A stretch of 64,000 nucleotides of DNA from Sanguinoderma infundibulare (taxonomy: Eukaryota > Basidiomycota > Agaricomycetes > Polyporales > Polyporaceae): the NCBI GenBank assembly GCA_032821775.1, contig JAVLRN010000015.1, positions 186,001-250,000 on the forward strand, read 5' to 3'. Shown here piece by piece: positions 24,325-31,899 of this stretch (its first letter is position 1; every line of letters starts with the position of its first letter). The notes under the pieces were generated by a model. That model saw nothing but the letters and a program-made list of their open reading frames with translations. It searched no databases and was not told the origin of the DNA. A program made the translations under genes and the position numbers.

Positions 24325-25100
24325 TTCGCATGTTCTTAGGTCTCATCCGCTACATAGCCTCCTTTCTTCCGAACCTCGCCGAATACACTCATATTTTGAA
24401 TATGCTGACAATGAAAGAGGCAGGGGAGTGGTGGCCAGGCTGGAATGATACTCATCAGGCAGCGTTTGACCACATCAAATGCCTGGTGTGCAGTCGAGAA
24501 TGCCTAACAGTCGTCAATCACAATGCCCTCCACGACAACGGCATTTTCGGCTCCTGCAATGCCAGTGATTTCTGCACAGGTGCCATTCTCTCTTTTGGAC
24601 CGACGCTCGAAACAGCATGACCTGTCGCCTTCGACTCCAATCCCCTCACTGGCGCTGAGCTCAATTATCCCATCCACGAGAAAGAACTACTTGCCATCGT
24701 CTGCGCTCTCGAAAAGTGGCATGTCGACCTTCTCGGAGTACCCTTCACAGTTTACACAGATCATCGCACCCTAGAGAATTTCGAGCAGCAGAAATCTCTC
24801 TCCTGATGACAACAGTGCTGGCAGGAATTCCTGGCACAATATGACTTCAAGATCAAGTACGTTCCGGGTGACACCAACATCGCTGCTGATGCGCTCTCCC
24901 GCACACCTTCCTCACATGACAGCATTGCTACTGTCATGTTCATCCGTGACGGTTCACATGCGTTGTGTGAATGCCCCAACTCCGTACCCGCTGTTGCGAC
25001 CATTCCAGCTTCACTGTGCGTTGCCTCGGACCTCCGGTGGCTGAATGCAATCCGTGAAGGATACAAGAAGGACAAATGCTCTGGAAAAACCTTCCCAGGC
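24325..25100 (+). pseudogene. Retrotransposon RT end and RNase H, with stops
   Basis: Continues pol with FLGLIRYIASFLPNLAEYT, then RNase H: FGSCNASDFCTGAILSFG, ELNYPIHEKELLAIVCALEKW, VYTDHRTLENF, YVPGDTNIAADALSR. TGA codons at 24618, 24804 and 24807 each stand where CGA (Arg) is expected. Coding ends at about 25100 (KTFPG), where the AT-rich insertion begins. Confidence 0.85.
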
Positions 25101-25229
25101 TAATTTGGTGGAAATACAACTAAAAAGTAGGAATTAGTTCTAAATAAGAAGCAATAGTGAGTTAGGGAACATTAGCCTAACTGCTCTCTAAGATTAGGGA
25201 GGTCCCCTTTTTTTTAATTTTTGCCTTAG

Positions 25230-25271
25230 AAGGATTAGGGATAAAGTAGCACTACTTTATCCCTAATCCTT
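25230..25271. repeat. Perfect 20-bp palindrome near left end of nested element
   Basis: Arms 25230-25249 and 25252-25271 are perfect reverse complements with a 2-bp spacer. In RNA or single-stranded DNA it would form a strong hairpin. Confidence 0.9.
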
Positions 25272-25399
25272 CCTAATGGTTGCTAATGCAGGACTACAGG
25301 TTCAGTTGCTGGCTGTCCAAAACTTGCGCACACCATGTAGAAGATAGACATGAAAAATGTATATTAAATGTAACTAATACATTGCTGTAGCTACAGAGA

Positions 25400-26600
25400 A
25401 GCCAGGTGAAGCATTGACTCCTCTAGATGTTATAATCCGAGAGAGTGCGACCACCCGAGAGTGAGAGTCCGAGAACAAGAGTGAACCACGACACCGCGGC
25501 CAACAAGCGTGGAGGATGCGCGTGTCCGGGCATGCTGCTACAGTACCCCGAGGTGATAGTCGCGCCCGGGAGAAGTCGAATGGTGGCGTACCAGATGCTG
25601 CCCTGGGTGGACGACGATGGCCGTGGGGGTGGGCACCATTGTCATCGCCGGTGGTCTTCACCTCGATGAGCATGTCCTCGAGGCTGCTGGCGGAGGCACG
25701 GGAATGTGAATGACTGCGGGAGGATCATCCGCGAGAGGTTGAGCGGCCCCGGCGGCGCGAACGATGATTATCGGGGTACGCATAACGAGGATCATCAGCG
25801 CGGGAGTGGGAGGGGTGCAGGTACTGCTGGTAATGGGGATGGAGAGCGGCGGCAGCGGTAGCGTGGACTGTGAGCTGAGGTGACTGGTAGGGGGTATGGC
25901 CATTTGAAAGGTACGCTGCATGAGGAGAGTGTGACGGCAGAAGTCAGCAAAATGATAGCATGTCAAAGACGACCGTGGTCGTTGGCCCACAACCACCTCC
26001 AAGCTTTGCAGAGGAACGCTCACCTCGACCATTCCCAAAGGGGAACGTACGATTTTCCGACTAGACGACTACGTACCGAAAGACTGTACCGCCTGGCGCG
26101 GCTACGGTCATCCTCATGGTCGCTGCGGGGCCGCTTGGCAGAAGGGGGTGCGCCTGGACCGGAAAGAGCCCCGTTGTAGCCCGCATCCATGCGTCCGGCA
26201 CAGGGACGCACACTATCAGACGTTGCGCTCGGCAGTGGGGGCAGGGGGATGGAGGGAAAGTGCTGAGAGGTGCTGAGCCTATGCGAGGAGGTACGGGAGA
26301 CATGGGCCCAGGCAGATGGGATCTGGGGGAGCTGGATGGCGAAGTGGACAGCATTGGGGACGTAGAAGGTGTTTTGCAAGGAGGGGATGGTACTCACCGG
26401 ACAAGGGGCCCTCCGCCCTCTGCAATGAGACGCGAGAATTGGGATCTGGTGTCGGATGCGCAGAGTTCGAGGGCGGCGAAGTAGTGGTCGAGCTTCAGCC
26501 AAGATTCCTGGAGCATATGAAGGCGCGCGGTGAGGGACACCTGGGGGGCGACCTGCGATGCCTCAGGCATGGTGAGGAGGGATGCGCTCAAGAGGAGAGA
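25400..26600 (-). pseudogene. Captured host-like coding sequence, minus strand
   Basis: Several minus-strand frames could be exons: MSASLLTMPEASQ with ARLHMLQESWLKLDHYFAAL (26591-26394), VPNAVHFAIQLPQ with KRPRSDHEDDRSRARR (to about 26020), then LHHYQQYLHPSHSRADDPR and a Pro/Arg-rich part to about 25374. Low-complexity Ser/Pro/Arg and a basic acidic cluster suggest a regulatory protein, but I recognise no domain and exon joins are not certain. Confidence 0.35.
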
Positions 26601-26617
26601 GACGACGTGGCGAGTGG

Positions 26618-26707
26618 GAGGAGAGGCCGAAGTCTTAGACGCTCAATTCGGTGGCACGCCACCTGTGGCACCACCGAATCGAGCGTCTAAGACTTCGGCC
26701 TCTCCTC
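26618..26707. repeat. 37-bp inverted repeat between divergent captured genes
   Basis: Arms 26618-26654 and 26671-26707 match with a single mismatch around a 16-bp loop. The flanks share a further CCCACTCGCC-like stretch, so the inverted repeat may once have been longer. Confidence 0.9.
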
Positions 26708-26910
26708 GTCTCTCTTCCCACTCGCCCCGTCGCCATCCTCGTCCGACCGTCTTCAAAAGCTCCTGCAGCCTGTCCTGTGTCGTCTCCCCGCTGCAGCTGC
26801 TCCCCTCTCACATCGTGTCAACTACCTTCCGCTTTCGACAGCACTCTCCAGGTGAGTTCGCGCGTTGTCAATGTGCTGCAGTGAGGACGGACTACTGATC
26901 GCGATCGGTC

Positions 26911-27576
26911 TTGTATCAGCCCAATGATGTTTACCCAGGCTTGTACCAGGTTCCCGAGGGCGCCGGGATGGTGGGTGGTCCTCTCCTTCATGCGCTCAGC
27001 ATTCCGTCGCACGACGCGAGCGTGATGTCCCCGCAAGGACTCATGTCGCCGTCCACCGCCATCGTTTCCAGCCTCGTGTCCCCAGCGGATTCGTACCCAC
27101 CAACGCTCTGCTCGCCCGCGTCCTCGCATAGTGGTCCTTTCACACCTGCCGACGTGCTCCGGATGATGCAGCTCTCCGTTCTGTAGGAGGACGTCTCGGA
27201 GGGCCACGAAGCCGACAACGAGGTGAGTGAGATGCCGTTCGTGTTCTGGCCTGCGGAGACCCTCTGGGCAAACATGGAGGGCCTCATGCCGGAAGACTTC
27301 AACCTCGGGTCGATCCCGCCCGTCGAGCTAGGCCGAGCGCAGTTCGAAGCGATGCCGCAGCCAAACGCCGTCGACACTGCAGTGTACGGCGAGTGGGGGC
27401 TCGTGCCGTTTGCCGACGAGGAGCCCACTTGCGCCGAGGAATACAACGCCGCGTGGCAGGAAGGTTACGTCCCGCCTGAAGAGTACAACTATGACGACGC
27501 GTCTGCAATGACACCATCCGCCTCGGGCCAGGACGGGTTCCAGGGGATGTATGCGCATGATCCTATGAACTGGTAA
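26911..27576 (+). pseudogene. Captured host-like coding sequence, plus strand
   Basis: A frame from about 26911 reads VYPGLYQVPEGAG, LMSPSTAIVSSLVSPADSYP, FTPADVLRMMQLSVL, is cut by TAG at about 27184, then resumes EDVSEGHEADNEVSEMPFVF through an acidic Tyr/Glu-rich region to a stop at 27576. It resembles the disordered activation region of a fungal transcription factor, but no DNA-binding domain is visible. The same frame on both sides of the TAG suggests one former gene with a point mutation or a missed intron. Confidence 0.4.
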
Positions 27577-28091
27577 CAACGCTGTTGGCTCACACGGGCG
27601 TGGGTCGATGCGACTGCTCAGACTCTTCAGGACACTGTATAAAATTTTATTGCATCACACACTCACCCAACTCCCCCCTCTTCCCCCACCTTCCATGTCT
27701 TCGCTCATTGCATGCTACGCCACCCTCACACCACCCCTCTCCTTTCCTCTGCGACATCCCCATTTCCTCTTGTTCTTCTTCTTGTGTCTTTACAATCTGT
27801 ATTGTCAGGCTGTAGTATGTACATGAAATATATAATGTTTGCATCCAAATGGATAAGCTGAGGCTGAGGGGTGATCAAACTTCCTCAAGTAGTGCAAAAG
27901 TAGTGCTGAGTACTACAACTACTGTTTCTGATAGTGCATATTATTATAATTGTAAAGATGTCCCTGCATGTTAGGACAATATTAGCACTAATTAGATCAA
28001 ATTAGACCCAATTAGATTGATAGTAGCTCCATTAGATCATATTTGTACTAAATGCATTGAATTAGCTTGGGATGTTTTTCCTGATGGGGCT

Positions 28092-29434
28092 TATTCCGCT
28101 GCACACATGACTCGATGGGACACTTCAGCTTCGACAAATCCTATGCTTTCCTCCGTGATGCATACTACTGGCCTCGGATGCGGAAGGAACTCGCCTGCAT
28201 GTACATTCCCTCCTGCAATGAATGTCAATGTAATAAAAGCCTCACCAAGAAGCCTGCAGGTCCCATGCATCCCCTTCCCACCCCAGATGCACGCACGAAG
28301 TCGATTGCAATCGACTTCATAGGCCCCTTACCTGACGACGACGGGTTCAACTGCATAGCGACTGTCACTGATCGCATCGGCACAGACTTATGCCTGATTC
28401 CTACACGAACTGATGTCACGGCAGAAGATTTCGCGGCTCAATTTTTTGACTACTGGTACTGCGAGAACGGTCTCCCGGCTGACATCGTATCTGACTGCAA
28501 CAAACTATTCGTCTCTGCCTTCTGGAGGGCACTCCACACACTTGCCGGTGTCAAACTCAAGATGTCCACCACATATCACCCCCAGATGGACAGAGCCTCT
28601 GAACACACTAACAAGACAGTCGTACAAGCTTTACACTACCACGTCGGCCGTGATCAACGGGGATGGGCTTGATCCCTTCCCCATGTTTGCTTCGCGATCA
28701 TGTCTGCCATCAACGATTCAACGGGCTTTTCTCACTTTCACCTCCACCTTGGTCGTCAACTGTGTGTCCTCCCTCCCCTCTTGGACGCAAATGTCGCTGA
28801 CACCCTCTGTGACTTCCCCAACACTGCACAATTGGCTGCAGATACCATTCGTTGCATGGACACCGATGTACTAGAAGCTCAAGACATCCTTCATGCTGCC
28901 AAGTTGGCACAGATGTCAGCCGCGAACCGTGGATGCTCTGAGGACCCTGCATACCATGTAGGCGACTCGGTAATGCTCTCAACCCTCCACTGACAACAGG
29001 CGTACATGCGACGTGGTGACAACCGAGTTGCCAAGTTTATCGTAAGATATGACGGTCCTTACAAAATTATCCGCGCATTCCCCGAAGCTTCTGTCTATAC
29101 CCTCGCTCTCCCCTCCTCCATGAACATATTCCCTACTTTCCATACCTCACTTCTAAAACCATTCCTCCCTAACAACAATTCCCTTTTCCCTTCTCGTGCA
29201 TTCAAACCCCCTCCTCCCATAATTACCGATGATGGTGTCGAGGAACAAGTTGTCGAGCGCATCATAGACCATCAGCGCCGCGGCCGTGGTTACCGCTTCC
29301 TTGTTCATTGGAAAGATTTCCCCGACTCACATGATTCCTGGCTCCCGGGTTCTGTTTGCCGTGATCTCGCTGCATTGGACACTTATGTACAACAAAATCC
29401 AGAACTCCTAGATGACTTTCCCCCCGTACTGTAA
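28092..29434 (+). pseudogene. Retrotransposon integrase and chromodomain, with stops
   Basis: One frame with TGA at 28670 and 28991. HDSMGHF and CNEC form the zinc-binding N-terminus. The DDE core is present as AIDFIGPLP, VSDCNKLF and RASEHTNK. The C-terminus has YMRRGDNRVAKFIVRYDGP, and a chromodomain at about residues 75-130 of the last piece (VERIIDHQRRGRGYRFLVHW, KDFPDSHDSWLPG). Several Arg codons read Cys or His, e.g. SDCN where SDRD is usual. The gene ends at 29434, about 25 bp before the 3' LTR. Confidence 0.9.
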
Positions 29435-29445
29435 TGTTTTTCTTC

Positions 29446-29459
29446 AGAGGGTGGAAGGG
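29446..29459 (+). other. Polypurine tract of retrotransposon
   Basis: AGAGGGTGGAAGGG ends exactly at the first base of the 3' LTR, the normal place for plus-strand priming. Confidence 0.85.
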
Positions 29460-29667
29460 TGTAAGGATCACATCCTTACTCGGCTCTGGACAGGATTACG
29501 TACACGCCCTATATATACCTCCCGCGCCCTGATATCGCTCCTTCAGTCCCTACTTACGCGATATCAGGTACGCATCCCGCATGTATTCTACTTCAGTCCC
29601 TACTTATGCGATATCAGATTCTGTTCACGTTCCTTGTCAGAGTGTTGGAGATTATCATCTCCTTCCA
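29460..29667 (+). repeat. 3' LTR
   Basis: 208 bp; differs from the 5' LTR by C/T, C/T and G/A changes, all at CpG sites and all in the deaminated state here. Confidence 0.97.
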
Positions 29668-29672
29668 GGAGC
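29668..29672. repeat. Target-site duplication, right
   Basis: GGAGC, second copy of the 5-bp duplication at 20225-20229. Confidence 0.95.
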
Positions 29673-29960
29673 ACGTCCTCATTCAACATGATCAACGAAC
29701 TTCTTTGAGTGAGAAAGTGTTTGTACTAATGGCAGAAAGGGTTGACTCACGATTCCAGAAGGTCACAGTCAGTATGGCGGTCGATGTGCAGCCGTTTGCA
29801 AAACGGGTCGCTCTGAGTCGCTGTTTTGCGCACGTACTCTGCAACGTTTCAATCTCCGACTGATGCCATCGACGAACTGCACTGTGGGGAATCGGTCGGA
29901 GCCGTCAGAGTCACATCGGGCGCTAACCCCCGCCAACCTCAAGATCAATTCCATCCATTC
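29668..29960 (-). pseudogene. 5' remainder of the retrotransposon-broken F-box gene
   Basis: Reverse strand reads MLNEDVL up to the insertion point and matches 45055-45120. Further out it matches 44600-44820 inverted, but about 235 bp present on the right (44820-45055) is missing here between two GGAATC motifs. Confidence 0.75.
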
Positions 29961-30581
29961 TCCGTTGAACGTTGAACGTTCAAACTTCCGAGCCACCGCT
30001 GGACAGTCGTCACATCAGCTTGTTCTTTGATTCAGCACAAAGATCGATCCTCGTAAGCAAACAGACTAGAATGAAGACTCAATGCTATCTCTCATAGCTT
30101 CTGCGACTTCCAGAACGTTGAATGCCATTTCTCGGTTGGACAACGACATGCACATTCAACTTCCAAGTTCTCGGAGTCATCAAGGTATGACACGAAGGAT
30201 GGCTCAGAACAGGTGTTGTATGTTACTCTTACATATCATGCTCGGAACTGACACAGCCCTAGCTTGCAGAAGCTCAACACCGATGTGCTCATCCAGATTT
30301 TCGAGGAGCTGCGGCCTGGCCATAGTCTCCGCCCGTTGTCAACAACCTGTCGGCAGCTGAGGTCGCTCACTGCGCCTGTACTATTCACTTGCTGCATTGT
30401 CAAAGTCTCGGCGCCGATACAGACTCGTACATTTCTTCCATCGTCCATATGGCCCTTTGTGAGGTACGTCCACCTCCGCCAGGCGCCGCATAAACATAAA
30501 CGCGAATGAGCCGCGTGTCCTAGGTCCTTGTATATAAAGGACACCTGTCCAGATATCCGCTCGATAGCTTTGCCTCAGCAT

Positions 30582-30589
30582 CGCCTTCG
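30582..30589. repeat. 8-bp target-site duplication, left
   Basis: CGCCTTCG, repeated at 31450-31457 on the other side of the 860-bp element. Confidence 0.85.
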
Positions 30590-31449
30590 TAGAGTCTACA
30601 CACACTTTTGCAAGTGCGCGGTTTATTAAACCGACGCAACTTGCAAGTGCGGGCGGAGAGATCCGGGGGGGTATGGGCGGTGATGCGGTAGCGGGAGAGA
30701 AGGGGCAACGGTCGCGCGGTGGTCGGACGCGCGCGATCGTCGGCTGGTCGTCCGCGCTCTGTTTGCGGTGGACGTCGTCCACCTTTGTTGCATAGATATA
30801 CAGAGCCCGCCCAGCAGCTCACGGGGAACCACGGACGGGCGAACTGAGGATGGTGGGCGGGCGGATGACCAACAGGGGGCGGGCGACACTGTATTAGGTA
30901 CTCGAACATGTCAAATTTACTGCGGATTGATATATCAGTGTTTCGCAAACACATGGATAGCTACACGAGGGACGGTCGCCAAGACCAACTCAGGTGCGTG
31001 GGCGGTCACTTGCATCAGCGCGGGCGCAGTCACTTGGACCAGCGCGGGCAGGCACATAAGCGCCTTAAGTAAGGGTTATAGGAATTTGCTTTCACTTTAG
31101 GTACAAGGAACCGATGGCGTAGTGGTAGAGTGGGTTCTTAGTAATTGTCTCGCGGTACTTGGTTTGGGTCCGCATTATGGTAGATTTTTGAAAATGATTA
31201 ATTAGCATTGACGGCAGTATACAAAGGTATTTACAGGATGAATTGATGACATAGCGTTGAATATGAACTTGAGGAGGGGCCGGAGGAGAGGGGACAGGGA
31301 GGGGACGAGGCCCGGCGGGCTACGCGACCATTGTCCCAGGTCTGCTGGGCGCCATCACCGCACTTGCAAGTGCGCGGATCTCTCCGCGCACTTGCAAGTG
31401 ACGCCGGTATAATAAACCGCGCACTTGCAAAAGTCTGTGTAGACGGCTC
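30590..31449. mobile_element. hAT-like non-autonomous DNA element
   Basis: 860 bp flanked by an 8-bp duplication, the hallmark length of hAT elements. Its ends are inverted: left TAGAGTCTACACACACTTTT and right (reverse strand) GAGCCGTCTACACAGACTTT, then both continue GCAAGTGCGCGGTTTATTA and, further in, ACTTGCAAGTGCG with GCGGAGAGATCCG. No transposase frame is visible. Inside near 31112 is a tRNA-like stretch. Confidence 0.8.
31112..31173 (+). other. tRNA-like / SINE-head-like sequence
   Basis: GATGGCGTAGTGGTAGAGTG fits a polymerase III A box (TGGCGTAGTGG) and GGTTTGGGTCC, about 40 bp on, fits a degenerate B box. It does not fold as a complete tRNA by eye, so I call it only tRNA-like. Confidence 0.35.
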
Positions 31450-31457
31450 CGCCTTCG
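31450..31457. repeat. 8-bp target-site duplication, right
   Basis: CGCCTTCG, matching 30582-30589. Confidence 0.85.
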
Positions 31458-31899
31458 ATATACGAGCGACCGTCTTCTCTGCGGCGTCATGGACGGCCCA
31501 TTTCTGAAACAAGCACTACGGGCGATGCTTCTCCTTCGCTCGGTGCGCATAGGATTCTCGCACAGAGAAGAGCACGGGCTCGGATGGGATGCAATTCATG
31601 CTATCCTTTCCACCCCTCAAATCTCCGAGTTCTCGATTGAGGTCATCCTGTTTTGTCCACGCGACTCTCTCGCCACGAATACGGCTCTCGACCACCTCGC
31701 TCGCCTGAGAACCTTCAACTACTTCCGACTCCCTTATCATCGCCAGCTGTACGCTCCGGAACAGCAGCAGAGTCTTTCCATCGTTGTCGGGAGTATGCAC
31801 CAATCCCTCGAGTCTCTGCGCCTTCCTAGCGATCTTGCACCCATCGCGACGCTTTCGTCCCTTCCGTGGTCCCGGTTGCGAGAGCTGAGATTGGACAGC

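Larger units (their letters stand above)
25101..28090. mobile_element. About 3-kb nested insertion carrying host-like sequence
   Basis: It separates RNase H from integrase. Both ends are AT-rich and carry many copies of AATTAG/TTAGGG-like motifs; AGTAGTGC (right) and its complement GCACTACT (left) form inverted subterminal repeats. GCTAATT at the left edge and its complement at the right edge are candidate terminal inverted repeats. I could not find a convincing target duplication. The GC-rich interior has two divergent host-like coding regions around a palindrome. It looks like a non-autonomous DNA element that captured host gene sequence; Helitron capture is an alternative. Confidence 0.6.
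20230..29667 (+). mobile_element. Ty3/gypsy chromovirus LTR retrotransposon, defective
   Basis: A complete 9,438-bp insertion: 208-bp LTRs (20230-20437 and 29460-29667) starting TG and ending CA, a 5-bp target duplication GGAGC, a purine-rich tract just before the 3' LTR, and gag-pol remnants in the order Gag zinc knuckle, protease, reverse transcriptase, RNase H, integrase, chromodomain. That order and the chromodomain place it among the Ty3/gypsy chromoviruses. It is inserted antisense in the F-box region of an F-box/LRR gene. It cannot be autonomous: seven in-frame TGA codons, a changed RT catalytic motif and two foreign insertions (about 23368-24324 and 25101-28090). Confidence 0.97.

Noticed and set aside
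23286..24346. Several minus-strand frames around 23.3-24.3 kb
   Set aside because: They span the retrotransposon and its insertion, have skewed Arg/Ser composition and no motif.
25180..25270. TTAGGG motifs as telomeric repeats
   Set aside because: Only isolated copies within AT-rich element ends, not a tandem array.
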